Below are positions 33,488-41,963 of a stretch of 64,000 nucleotides of DNA, piece by piece; positions within the stretch are counted from its first letter, which is position 1, and every line of letters begins with the position of its first letter. The position numbers were made by a program, and so were the translations under genes. The stretch is from Streptomyces californicus (GTDB taxonomy: Bacteria; Actinomycetota; Actinomycetes; Streptomycetales; Streptomycetaceae). A model generated the notes under the pieces. It did not search any database and had not been told where the DNA came from. It worked only from the letters and a program-made list of their open reading frames with translations. The stretch lies in NCBI RefSeq assembly GCF_000717645.1, contig NZ_JNZZ01000020.1, positions 1 through 64,000 of the forward strand. Reading direction: 5' to 3'.

Positions 33488-33990
33488 GGACCGAACTCCT
33501 CTCCTGAGCACGGCCATTCACGGTGGAAGACGGCCGCGTGCCAGGAAGCTACCAAGCGGCGTGGTCCGAGGCGTTTCGGAGCGGGGCGCGCTGTCCGGTT
33601 CGCGCCATGCCGGGTCGGCGTACAGAAACACAGGCCGTCCGTTCACGGAGCGTTAACGGGCGTTCGCCCCGGTGGGGGCATCGGTGCGGCGCCGTCGTGA
33701 CACGTGGACGCGCGTAGATGTTCGTTTACCGGACGTCGCCGCGCTGACCGGCCGCTATGCGCGGGCCGTTTCCGGCGGCGAAGTCCGGAGACCGGATTCT
33801 GGACGAGCACTTCCGCTGAGCGGACTGGCTCGCTACTGTCCCCGCCATATGAACGCCCCGTGGCAACGCCGCCGCGGAGCGCAGCCGGTGCCTGCCAGAC
33901 CGGCGGCCTCTTCGTGCGTCGCCGCTGGGACCGGCGTCGCAACCGCCGGAGCAGGGCCGTCGTCGCTCACCCCGAAGAGGAGAGGGCGTC
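33488..33990. promoter_or_regulatory. divergent intergenic region, cassette B / iclR
   Basis: About 500 bases without a supportable gene. TTCCGC (33811-33816) and TACTGT (33834-33839), 17 bases apart on the plus strand, may be the iclR promoter with a 150-base leader. Sequence near 33650 (GTTAACGGGCG) is unusually AT-rich for the region. No promoter for cassette B was recognised. Confidence 0.35.
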
Positions 33991-34635
33991 GTGACAGCGG
34001 AGACCTCCCAGACGCTCGACCGAGGACTGCGCGTCCTCAAACTGCTCGCCGACACCGACCACGGCCTGACCGTCACCGAGCTGTCCAACAAGCTCGGCGT
34101 CAACCGGACCGTCGTCTACCGGCTGCTCGCCACCCTGGAGCAGCACGCCCTGGTACGCCGCGATCTGGGCGGCCGCGCCCGGGTGGGCCTCGGTGTGCTG
34201 CGGCTCGGCCGTCAGGTGCACCCGCTCGTCCGGGAGGCGGCGCTGCCCGCGCTGCGCTCCCTGGCCGAGGACATCGGGGCCACCGCCCATCTCACGCTCG
34301 TCGACGGCAGCGACGCCCTCGCGGTCGCCGTCGTCGAGCCCACCTGGACCGACTACCACGTCGCCTACCGGGCCGGCTTCCGCCACCCGCTGGACCGGGG
34401 CGCGGCGGGCCGGGCCATCCTGTCCGCCCGGCAGACGGCCGACCCCTCCCACCCCGGGTACACCCTCACCCACGGCGAGCTCGAAGCCGGGGCCAGCGGG
34501 GCGGCGGCGCCCCTGGTCGGGGTCTCCGGAGTGGAGGGCAGCGTCGGCGTCGTCATGCTCACCGACGCCGTGCCGGAACGGGTCGGACCCCGGGTGCTCG
34601 ACGCCGCCCGGGAGGTCGCGGACGCGCTGCGGTAG
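33991..34635 (+). CDS. IclR-family transcriptional regulator
   Basis: The protein has 214 aa. GTG at 33991 follows GAAGAGGAGAGGG. The N-terminal winged helix reads LDRGLRVLKLLADTDHGLTV and ELSNKLGVNRTVVYRLLATL. The ligand-binding domain is shorter than the usual 170 residues but has THLTLVD-type strands and GFRHPLDRGAAGRAILSA. The target is not evident; it may control itself or the S16 protease downstream. The last 24 coding bases belong to a tandem repeat that continues beyond the stop. Confidence 0.85.
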   Translation: MTAETSQTLDRGLRVLKLLADTDHGLTVTELSNKLGVNRTVVYRLLATLEQHALVRRDLGGRARVGLGVLRLGRQVHPLVREAALPALRSLAEDIGATAHLTLVDGSDALAVAVVEPTWTDYHVAYRAGFRHPLDRGAAGRAILSARQTADPSHPGYTLTHGELEAGASGAAAPLVGVSGVEGSVGVVMLTDAVPERVGPRVLDAAREVADALR

Positions 34636-34788
34636 GCGTACGCGGAAGGTCGCGGACGGGCAGCGGTAGGCGTACGCGGAAGGTCGCGGACGGGCTGCGG
34701 TAGGCGTACGCGGGAGGCCGCGGACGGGCTGCGGTAGGCGTACGCGGAAGGTCGCGGACGAGCTGCGGTAGGGGTACGCGGGAGGCCG
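34609..34788 (+). repeat. 34-bp tandem repeat, five copies, seeded from the iclR 3' end
   Basis: Full copies start at 34609, 34643, 34677, 34711 and 34745, and a partial sixth at 34779. Each unit has GAGGTCGCGGACG or AAGGTCGCGGACG, then GCTGCGGTAGGCGTACG. Copy 1 contains the last codons and stop of the iclR gene. The copies differ at only a few positions. Confidence 0.92.
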
Positions 34789-34889
34789 TCAGCCCGCCGC
34801 GGGGGACGGGGCCGGAAGGCCGCGGTCGCTCCGCGAGCGGGCGTACGCCTGGCGCGTCGCCGCTCCGGCGCGGCGGTTAGATTGGGTGC

Positions 34890-35678
34890 GTGCTCTCTCG
34901 TCTCTCGCGCCCCCGCTTCCTCGCCCTCTGCGCGCTGCCGGTCCTCGCCCTGTTCGGTACGGCGGCCTTCGCGCCGCTGCCGTTCACCGTGGCGCGGCCC
35001 GGCCTGACCGCGGACGTGCTCGGCGAGGACGACGGCCGGCCGGTGATCACCATCACGGGCGCCGAGACCCGTCCCACCGACGGCCAGCTGAGGATGACGA
35101 CGATCCTCGCCACCGGGCCGAAGGCGGACGTCCGGGTCGGTGACGTGTTCGACGCCTGGTTCCGGACCGACCGGGCGGTGATGCCGCGCGACTCCGTCTA
35201 CCCCACCGGCGGCACCGAGAAGGAGATCTCGCAGCACAACCTCGACGACATGAGGCAGTCGCAGAACGTCGCCGTGGACGCGGCCCTCGACTACCTGGAC
35301 CGCGCGCCCGGTTCGATGCGCGTGAACGTCGACCTCGGCGACGTCGGCGGCCCGAGCGCCGGGCTCTTCCTCTCCCTCGGCATCATCGACAAGCTCGACG
35401 GCGACGGTTCCGGCGGCGACCTCACCGGCGGCCGCACCATCGCCGGTACGGGGACGATCACGGCGGACGGCCAGGTCGGCGCGGTCGGCGGCGTGGCGAT
35501 GAAGGCCCAGGGGGCCCACCGCGACGGGGCGAGCGTCTTCCTCGTCCCCGAGGCCGAGTGCTCCCAGGCGGAGGCCGAGGCGCCGGACGGGCTCCGGATC
35601 GTGCCCGTCCACACGCTCAAGGACGCGGTCGGCTCGCTGAAGGCCCTCCAGTCGGGCGGGAAGGTCCCGAGCTGCTGA
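34890..35678 (+). CDS. membrane-anchored Lon-type (S16) protease domain protein
   Basis: The protein has 262 aa. An N-terminal helix (FLALCALPVLALFGTAAFAP) anchors or exports it. A degenerate PDZ-like region follows. The C-terminal S16 domain has the catalytic Ser in DVGGPSAGLFLSL and the catalytic Lys in VGGVAMKAQGAHRDGA, as in YlbL-type proteins. TAGATT (34878-34883) lies 6 bases before the GTG and there is no ribosome site, so it is probably leaderless. Its last 62 bases overlap the end of the convergent MFS gene. Confidence 0.83.
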   Translation: MLSRLSRPRFLALCALPVLALFGTAAFAPLPFTVARPGLTADVLGEDDGRPVITITGAETRPTDGQLRMTTILATGPKADVRVGDVFDAWFRTDRAVMPRDSVYPTGGTEKEISQHNLDDMRQSQNVAVDAALDYLDRAPGSMRVNVDLGDVGGPSAGLFLSLGIIDKLDGDGSGGDLTGGRTIAGTGTITADGQVGAVGGVAMKAQGAHRDGASVFLVPEAECSQAEAEAPDGLRIVPVHTLKDAVGSLKALQSGGKVPSC

Positions 35679-37050
35679 CCCGCGGCGCTCCCGACCCGCT
35701 GCCAGGCGACGGCGGCAGAGACGCCGAGCCGCTGACGGGTGGCGCCGGCGAGGGCTCCGAGCCGCTGACGGGCGGCGGTGCGGGGGACGCGTCGGGCTTC
35801 GGGGCTTGCCCCGCCTCCTCCGCCACCGGCCCGTCGTCCAGCGTGCGCCACGACGGGAACACCAGCGGGCTCAGCGTGGCCAGGAAGTAGACCCCGCCCA
35901 TCGCCAGCAGCGCCCCCGTCGCCCCCGCGCCCTCCACCAGCAGCCCCGCCGCGAGTCCGCCCAGCGGCATGGCGAACTCGCACCCGGCCGTCAGCGCCCC
36001 CGACACCCGGCTGCGCAGCCGGTCCGGCACCTGTTCGTAGACCACGGTCGTCAGGATCGGGTTCAGGACCCCGCCCGCGATCCCGCCGAGCAGCATCGTC
36101 ACCGCCAGCGGGAGCGTCGTCCCGGTCACCGCGGCGACCAGGAACCTCGGCGCACCGCACAGGACCACGCACACCGTGAACACCGCCCGGCGCGAGAAGC
36201 GGTGCCCCACCGTCCCGTACAGCAGGGCCCCCGTCAGGCCGCCCGCCCCGAACAGCGCGGTGAGCAGGCCGATGGCGGTCGCGCCGCCCAGCTCCGCCTC
36301 GGCGTGCACGGGGAGGAGGACGGCGTACCAGCCCTGGTCGGTGCCGTTCATGAACATCACCATGACCACGACGGCCAGCAGCAGCCGGTTGCCGAGCAAG
36401 TAGGTGTATCCCTCGCGGAGTTCGGTTCCGTAGACGCGCAGCGAGACCGGAGCTTCCGCCTTCTGCGGTTCGGCCGCTCGTACGCCCCGTACCCCCGCGG
36501 CGACCAGCAGGGCCGACAGGCCGAAGGTGGCCGCGTCCAGCAGCAGGGCCGTCTCCGCGCCGGCGAAGGCGATAAGGACGCCGGCCAGGGCCGCGCCGAC
36601 CATCCGGGCCCCGCGCGAGACCGCGTCGAAGAGGCTGGCGGCCCGGGGGAGCGTGGTCCCGGCGTGCTCGGCCAGATCCGGGATCAGGACGTAGCGCGCG
36701 GTGTTGCCCGGGGTGTGGGCGAAGCCGTTGAGGGCCATCAGCGCGCACAGCACCCAGAAGTCGAGGGCGCCCGCGAAGTGCAGCAGGGGGATCGCCGCGA
36801 TGGCGGACGCGCACACGGCGTCGGACGCGACGGCCGTGCGCCGGCGGCCGATCCGGTCGATGACGGGTCCGCCGATCAGCGCGGCGACGACGATGGGCAG
36901 CGTGGCGCAGAACGCCACGACTCCGGCCCGGGCCGCGCTGCCGGTGGTCTCCAGGACGAACCAGGGGACTCCGATCAGGGTGAGTGAAGTGCCCGCTGTG
37001 GAGATCGCGTTGGCGGCGAGCGTGGCGGCCAGCGGTGTGCGGTTCCTCAT
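35617..37050 (-). CDS. MFS exporter with Pro/Ser-rich C-terminal tail
   Basis: The protein has 477 aa. Twelve membrane helices fit the DHA3/EntS-like exporters: AANAISTAGTSLTLIGVPWF first, the motif A region GGPVIDRIGRRRTAVASDA, and a second-half copy GTVGHRFSRRAVF. The last 75 residues (after SWRTLDDGPV) are disordered Pro/Ser/Gly repeats, and they are what overlaps the S16 gene. It is the third gene of an operon headed by an ArsR repressor, which suggests inducible efflux. Confidence 0.83.
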   Translation of the reverse strand: MRNRTPLAATLAANAISTAGTSLTLIGVPWFVLETTGSAARAGVVAFCATLPIVVAALIGGPVIDRIGRRRTAVASDAVCASAIAAIPLLHFAGALDFWVLCALMALNGFAHTPGNTARYVLIPDLAEHAGTTLPRAASLFDAVSRGARMVGAALAGVLIAFAGAETALLLDAATFGLSALLVAAGVRGVRAAEPQKAEAPVSLRVYGTELREGYTYLLGNRLLLAVVVMVMFMNGTDQGWYAVLLPVHAEAELGGATAIGLLTALFGAGGLTGALLYGTVGHRFSRRAVFTVCVVLCGAPRFLVAAVTGTTLPLAVTMLLGGIAGGVLNPILTTVVYEQVPDRLRSRVSGALTAGCEFAMPLGGLAAGLLVEGAGATGALLAMGGVYFLATLSPLVFPSWRTLDDGPVAEEAGQAPKPDASPAPPPVSGSEPSPAPPVSGSASLPPSPGSGSGAPRVSSSGPSRPTGGPSASRPRP

Positions 37051-37075
37051 GGTCTGTTCTCCCCCGAGCCGTCGG

Positions 37076-37279
37076 TCACGCCGGATGGAAGGCGGTGGCG
37101 GCGCGGGGCGCGGGTGCGGCCGTCTCCCGGCCCTGGGCGGTCAGTCGCAGGCCCACCTCGACCAGCGTCCAGCCGATCCGGGTGCGCAGCGTGGCCCGAG
37201 GGATACGGAACTCGCCCGCACCGGAGCGGAGTTCGGCGGACTCGAAGGTGTGCAGGAGGTGGTGGACGTCGGCGTGCAT
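37076..37279 (-). CDS. small protein of unknown function
   Basis: The protein has 67 aa, lies between the regulator and exporter genes, and starts at an ATG with GAAGGGAAG upstream. It begins MHADVHHLLHTFESAELRSG and is largely amphipathic. No family is recognised. Spacing (45 bases after the regulator gene, 25 before the exporter gene) supports it as a real operon member. Confidence 0.55.
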   Translation of the reverse strand: MHADVHHLLHTFESAELRSGAGEFRIPRATLRTRIGWTLVEVGLRLTAQGRETAAPAPRAATAFHPA

Positions 37280-37324
37280 GGCGGTCTTCCCTTCAGGAGG
37301 CGGGGTGTCGGGGTGTCCGTGCGG

Positions 37325-37942
37325 TCACTCGGAACGGCGTGGGAAGAGGTGCAGGTGCGTGCGGACGACCGCCGAGTCCTCGGTGTCCTCGGGCACGGTG
37401 TCCCGGTAGCTCTCCACCAGCTCGTGCATCTTCCGGGACAGCTCCATCGCCAGCTCCGGGGTGAGACGGATCTTGAAGTCGCTCATGTCCCAGCTGCGTT
37501 GCCACGCGTCCGACCAGTCGCCCACGGTGCCCAGCCAGGCGTTCAGCTCCTCGGCGTGGGAGGTGGCCGTCTCGTGCAGGACGAAGTCGATGGCCCCGCG
37601 CACCGCCGGGTCGGCGTGCTGCCGGAAGGCGGAGCTCTCGAAGACCGAGCCGTCGTGGACCGAACGCCACCAGCGCTCGCGACCCTTGCCCAACTCCGGT
37701 GCGTCCTCCACCAGTCCGGCCTCCGCCATCTGGCGCAGGTGGTAGCTGGTCGCTCCGCTGGACTCGCCGAGGCGCTCGCCGAGCCCGGAGGCGGTGGCCG
37801 GGCCGAACTCGCGCAGCGCGTTCAGCAGCCGCAGCCGCAGGGGATGGGCGACGGCGCGCAGGGTGCGGGCGTCCACGTTGTGGATCCGGCGGTCGGTGCC
37901 GTCGTGGCGGTAGGGGCGGGGGTCGGACTCGTTCTCGGGCAT
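37325..37942 (-). CDS. ArsR/HTH_20-type transcriptional repressor
   Basis: The protein has 205 aa. The winged helix near residues 25-95 has VAHPLRLRLLNALREFGPAT, LGERLGESSGATSYHLRQMA and EAGLVEDA. The C-terminal half is helical and probably binds a ligand. No metal-binding Cys pair is seen, so it is not a classical arsenic sensor. It is the first gene of the exporter operon, and the inverted repeats at 37954-38008 are its likely operator. Confidence 0.83.
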   Translation of the reverse strand: MPENESDPRPYRHDGTDRRIHNVDARTLRAVAHPLRLRLLNALREFGPATASGLGERLGESSGATSYHLRQMAEAGLVEDAPELGKGRERWWRSVHDGSVFESSAFRQHADPAVRGAIDFVLHETATSHAEELNAWLGTVGDWSDAWQRSWDMSDFKIRLTPELAMELSRKMHELVESYRDTVPEDTEDSAVVRTHLHLFPRRSE

Positions 37943-37953
37943 GCTGCGACCTT

Positions 37954-38008
37954 AGAGTTGCAAAGGAAGCTTTGCAAGGCTTTTTTGCAACGTGTCCTTT
38001 GCAACTCT
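37954..38008. promoter_or_regulatory. operator with four TTGCAA boxes
   Basis: AGAGTTGCAAAGGA (37954-37967) and its perfect complement (37995-38008) flank two further TTGCAA cores, in GCTTTGCAAGG and TTTTTTGCAACG. It starts 11 bases upstream of the regulator's start codon and is markedly AT-rich, so it also contains the promoter. Confidence 0.7.
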
Positions 38009-38136
38009 TCTGCGGCTCCTCCAGGCTCCCGGTTCCTCCCGGCGGCTCCTCCCGGCGGCTCCTCCCGGCCCAGCCGGCACCCGCCGCCCCGCCGCCCCCG
38101 CGCCGCCTCATCCGCCCCCGAAGCCCGTCCGCGGCC

Positions 38137-39132
38137 TCACCCCTCCTCGATGAACCCCTCCTCCACCAGCCACTCCTTCGCCACCTCGTGCGGATCCTCC
38201 CCGTCCACGTCCACCTTGGCGTTGAGTGTCTGCGCGACCTCGGTCGTCAGCTTCCGGGCGAGCGGGTCCAGCAGCTCGGCGATCACCGGGTACTTCTCGA
38301 ACGTCGCCTCGTGGACGACCGGGGAGGCGTTGTAGTTGGGGAAGAAGTTCTTGTCGTCCCGCAGCACGTCCAGGTCCATCGCCTTGATGCGCCCGTCGGT
38401 GGTGAACACCTCGCCCAGCAGGCAGGAGTCGGACTCGGAGACCTGGGTGTAGATGATCCCCGCGTCCATCTTCCGGATGTTGCCCGCCGGGATCTTCATC
38501 CCGTACTTCTTCTCCATGCCCGGCAGCCCGTCGTCGCGGGAGGCGAACTCGTTCTCCACGCAGATCGTCACCGCCCCCGGGTCCTTCTTCGCCAGCGCGG
38601 CCACGTCCGAGAGCGTCTTCAGCCTGTACTTCGCGTTGTTCTTCTTGCTGATGGCCAGCGCGTACGTGTTGTCCAGCGGGGCCGGCGGCAGCCAGATCAC
38701 CCCGTTGCCCTTGTCCTCGTCCCGTACCGCCTCGTACTGCTTCTTCGGGTCGACGATCGGGTTCGCGTGGCCCAGGAAGGTGATCCAGCCGGTGCCGGTG
38801 TAGTCCCACTGGGCGTCGGCGTCGCCGTTGATGATGGCCTCGCGGGCGCTGATCGAGCCGGGCAGGTTCGTCCGGTCGATGACCTCCGCCCCGGCCGCCT
38901 TGAAGACCAGGCCGGTCATCTGGCCCAGGATGATGTTCTCGCTGAAGTTCTTCGACGTCACCGTCAGGGTCGCGCCCTTGAGCGGCTCGCCCCGGCCGAC
39001 CGAGCCCGGCGACACGTCGTCCACCATCGGCGAACCGCTCTTGAGCCCGCAGCCGCCGAGCAGCAGGGCGAGGGACAGGGCGACGGAGCCGCCCGCGAAG
39101 GCCCCGCGCCGGGGACCGTACGTACGCCTCAT
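38137..39132 (-). CDS. glycine betaine/choline-type ABC substrate-binding lipoprotein
   Basis: The protein has 331 aa. The signal SVALSLALLLGGCGLKSG ends in a lipobox. The OpuAC-type domain has TLTVTSKNFSENIILGQMTG, DADAQWDYTGTGWITFLGHA, and a C-terminal TLNAKVDVDGEDPHEVAKEW. The start overlaps the upstream permease stop (ATGA). It would deliver a quaternary-amine osmolyte or choline to the permeases; the exact substrate is an inference. It is the last gene of a four-gene operon. Confidence 0.87.
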   Translation of the reverse strand: MRRTYGPRRGAFAGGSVALSLALLLGGCGLKSGSPMVDDVSPGSVGRGEPLKGATLTVTSKNFSENIILGQMTGLVFKAAGAEVIDRTNLPGSISAREAIINGDADAQWDYTGTGWITFLGHANPIVDPKKQYEAVRDEDKGNGVIWLPPAPLDNTYALAISKKNNAKYRLKTLSDVAALAKKDPGAVTICVENEFASRDDGLPGMEKKYGMKIPAGNIRKMDAGIIYTQVSESDSCLLGEVFTTDGRIKAMDLDVLRDDKNFFPNYNASPVVHEATFEKYPVIAELLDPLARKLTTEVAQTLNAKVDVDGEDPHEVAKEWLVEEGFIEEG

Positions 39133-39995
39133 CGCTCCTCCAACCCGCGCGGGGTCAGCGCCAGTTCGGCCAGCGACGCCAGCCAGTCCACCAGCAGCGC
39201 CAGCACCACCGTGAGCACCGAGCCGATGATCAGTACCGGCATCCGCTGCGTCTGGATGCCCGAGGTGATCAGGTCCCCGAGCCCGCCGCCCCCGCCGAAC
39301 GTGGCCAGCGTCGCCGTACCGACGTTCAGCACGAGCGCCGTCCGGACGCCCGCCAGGATGAGCGGGATCGCCAGCGGCAGCTCCACCCGCAGCAGCACGC
39401 CCCGCCCGGACATCCCCATCCCGCGCGCGGCCTCGATCATGTTCGGGTCGATCGCCCGCAGCCCCGCCACCGTGTTGGAGAGCACCGGGAGCACCGCGTA
39501 GATGACGATGCCGATGATCGCCGTACGCGGGCCGATGCCCAGCCAGATCACCAGCAGCGCCAGCAGGCCGATCGCCGGGGTCGCCTGCCCGATGTTGGCC
39601 AGCGCCGTGAACGCCGGGGCCGCCCTGCGCAGCCGCCGGCGGGTCAGCGCGATGCCCAGCGGGATCGCGATGATGAGCACCCAGAACGTCGAGATCGCCG
39701 TCAGCCGGACGTGCTGCCACCAGCGCAGCTGCACATTGCCGCCGGTCAGCGAGTTCTTCGCGATCGAGTCCAGGTGGACGTTGGTGATCCACACGTACGT
39801 GAGCGCCAGCACGACCACCAGCACCACCGGCAGGACCACCAGCTTCCGCCAGGTGATCCGCCGGGCCGGCGCGGCCGGGGCGGGGGAGGGGTCGCTCTCC
39901 TCGTCGTGGAACGCGTGGCCCTTGACGTCGTGTTCGCCCGGCGGCCGGGTCGGCGACGGCTCCTTGCCGGAGCGGGCCTGGTGGCTGGGGCTCAT
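39129..39995 (-). CDS. betaine/choline ABC permease 2
   Basis: The protein has 288 aa from ATG 39995, which overlaps the ATPase stop by 4 bases. A polar N-terminus of 45 residues is followed by a first helix (KLVVLPVVLVVVLALTYVWI) and five more. The inner-membrane component loop reads AARGMGMSGRGVLLRVELPL. The family blocks NIGQATPAIGLLALLVIWLG and LGDLITSGIQ are clear. Together with the product of 41250-41897 it should form the channel. Confidence 0.86.
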   Translation of the reverse strand: MSPSHQARSGKEPSPTRPPGEHDVKGHAFHDEESDPSPAPAAPARRITWRKLVVLPVVLVVVLALTYVWITNVHLDSIAKNSLTGGNVQLRWWQHVRLTAISTFWVLIIAIPLGIALTRRRLRRAAPAFTALANIGQATPAIGLLALLVIWLGIGPRTAIIGIVIYAVLPVLSNTVAGLRAIDPNMIEAARGMGMSGRGVLLRVELPLAIPLILAGVRTALVLNVGTATLATFGGGGGLGDLITSGIQTQRMPVLIIGSVLTVVLALLVDWLASLAELALTPRGLEER

Positions 39996-41257
39996 ACTCC
40001 GCCGCCACCCCCCTCCATCTTCTGCTCCGTCCGGTGGACGCGCTGCTCCTCCAGCTCGTGCTGGTGCTCCATCGCCGTGAGCCGGTCGGCCTCCAGCAGC
40101 TCCTGCACGTTGTCCATCAGCGTCTTCATGTCGACGACCCCGATGAACTCGCCGCGCCGCCCGGTCACCGCCACCCGGCCCCCGCTGTCCGTCAGCACCG
40201 CCTCCAGCGCGTCGTGCAGCGTGGCGTCCCGGGTGACCGTGTCGTGCACCAGCTGCCCGGCCCGCGCCAGCGAACCGCGCGCCCGCATCAGATCGCCGCG
40301 CCGCAGCCACTTGTACGGGCGGTTGCGGCGGTCCAGCATCAGCAGCTCGTTGTGCGGGCCGTTGCGCAGCTTGTTGAAGATCGTCTGGAGCGGGTCCTCG
40401 ACCGTCACCGTCGGGAAGTCCGCGATCCCCACGTCCCGTACGCGGGTCAGGTTCAGCCGCTTCAGGGCCGCGCCCGCGCCGACGAACCCGGAGACGAAGT
40501 CGTCCGTCGGATTGGTCAGGATCGCCTCCGGGGTGTCGAACTGCGCGATGTGCGAACGCTCCCGCAGCACCGCGATCCGGTCGCCCAGCTTGATCGCCTC
40601 GTCGAAGTCGTGGGTGACGAACACGATCGTCTTGTGCAGCTCGTGCTGGAGCCGGATCAGCTCGTCCTGGAGGTGGTCGCGGGTAATCGGGTCGACCGCG
40701 CCGAACGGCTCGTCCATCAGCAGGACGGGCGGGTCGGCGGCCAGCGCCCGCGCCACGCCCACCCGCTGCTGCTGGCCCCCGGAGAGCTGGCGCGGATAGC
40801 GGCCGTGGAACTCGCGCGGGTCCAGGCCCACCAGGTCGAGCATCTCCTCCACCCGGTCCTTCACCCGCGCCTTGGACCAGCCGACCATCTTCGGGACCAG
40901 CGCGATGTTGTCCGCGACCGTCATGTGCGGGAAGAGCCCGGAGGACTGGATCGCGTACCCGATCTTGCGGCGCAGCTTTACCGGGTCGATGTCGGTGACG
41001 TCCTCGTCGTCGATCCGGATGCGGCCCGACGTCGGCTCGATCAGCCGGTTGATCATCTTCAGCGTGGTGGACTTCCCGCAGCCGGACGGGCCGACGAAGA
41101 CCACGGTCTCGCCCGCCCGGATGTCCATCGACACGTTCTCGACGGCCGGGTTCGGGTTCCCCGGATAGCTCTTGGTGAGGTTCTCCAGCTGGATGGAGGC
41201 CCCGGAGGCGGCGCCCACGTCCGCCACGCGAACGGCCTCGGTCTCGGTCTCAGGCAC
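39992..41257 (-). CDS. betaine/choline ABC ATPase with tandem CBS domains
   Basis: The protein has 421 aa. Walker A is GPSGCGKSTT near residue 55, the signature is LSGGQQQRVGVARALA, Walker B is LLMDEPFGAVD, and the switch His is in VTHDFDEA. Residues about 265-385 are a CBS pair (ending GEFIGVVDMKTLMDNVQ), which in OpuA senses ionic strength. The C-terminus is charged and ends in five Gly and Val. It overlaps both neighbouring permease genes. Confidence 0.9.
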   Translation of the reverse strand: MPETETEAVRVADVGAASGASIQLENLTKSYPGNPNPAVENVSMDIRAGETVVFVGPSGCGKSTTLKMINRLIEPTSGRIRIDDEDVTDIDPVKLRRKIGYAIQSSGLFPHMTVADNIALVPKMVGWSKARVKDRVEEMLDLVGLDPREFHGRYPRQLSGGQQQRVGVARALAADPPVLLMDEPFGAVDPITRDHLQDELIRLQHELHKTIVFVTHDFDEAIKLGDRIAVLRERSHIAQFDTPEAILTNPTDDFVSGFVGAGAALKRLNLTRVRDVGIADFPTVTVEDPLQTIFNKLRNGPHNELLMLDRRNRPYKWLRRGDLMRARGSLARAGQLVHDTVTRDATLHDALEAVLTDSGGRVAVTGRRGEFIGVVDMKTLMDNVQELLEADRLTAMEHQHELEEQRVHRTEQKMEGGGGGV

Positions 41258-41897
41258 GGATCCCCCTCGGGATGGTCAGCCGTCCCAGCAGGACGTACGC
41301 GGCGTCGAAGAGCAGGGCGAGGACGACGATGCCGAGCGTGCCCGCGAGGACCTGGTTGATCGCGTTGGCGCTGCCCAGCGAGGCGATGCCCCGGAAGATC
41401 TCGTTGCCGAGGCCGGGCCCGGAGGCGTACGCGGCGATGGCGGCGATGCCCATCAGCATCTGGGTGGAGACCCGGATGCCGGTCAGGATCGGCGGCCAGG
41501 CCAGCGGCAGCTCCACCCGGCACAGCCGTGCGATGCGCGACATCCCGATGCCCGTCGCCGCGTCCACCAGCGACGGATCGACGCCCCGCAGCCCGACGAT
41601 GGAGTTCCGGACGATCGGCAGCAGCCCGTACAGGGTCAGTGTGATCACGGTCGGTGCGACGCCGAGGCCCACCAGCGGGATCAGCAGACCGATCGCGGCG
41701 AGGGAGGGGATGGTCAGGATCGTCGCCGTGGAGGTGATCGCCAGCGAGCCGCCCCAGCCGCTGCGATAGCTCAGCACGCCGATGACCACGCCCAGTACGG
41801 TGGCGATGACCATGCACTGGAAGACCGCGCTGACGTGCTGGAACGCATCCGTCAGCAGCTGCTGGTGCCGGGTGTTCAGATACTCCCAGAAGCTCAC
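41250..41897 (-). CDS. betaine/choline ABC permease 1
   Basis: The protein has 215 aa. The start is GTG, with GAGGGAGT 6 bases upstream. Five to six membrane helices are seen, and the docking loop is AATGIGMSRIARLCRVELPL. The ILTIPSLAAIGLLIPLVGLG and YGLLPIVRNSIVGLRGVDP blocks are typical. It is the first gene of the operon; the Lrp gene lies 66 bases upstream on the same strand and could be co-transcribed. Confidence 0.86.
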   Translation of the reverse strand: MSFWEYLNTRHQQLLTDAFQHVSAVFQCMVIATVLGVVIGVLSYRSGWGGSLAITSTATILTIPSLAAIGLLIPLVGLGVAPTVITLTLYGLLPIVRNSIVGLRGVDPSLVDAATGIGMSRIARLCRVELPLAWPPILTGIRVSTQMLMGIAAIAAYASGPGLGNEIFRGIASLGSANAINQVLAGTLGIVVLALLFDAAYVLLGRLTIPRGIRA

Positions 41898-41963
41898 ACG
41901 GCACTCCCTCGGGTCGGTCGGCGTTCAGGCGTCCGGGTCATCCACTGCCCGGATTCCCCCAGC

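Noticed and set aside
34609..34788. CRISPR array in the 34-bp repeats
   Set aside because: The units are directly adjacent with no spacers, and no cas genes are nearby.
37699..39501. 600-codon frame opposite the betaine transporter genes
   Set aside because: It reads the complement of the substrate-binding and permease genes and has no motif.
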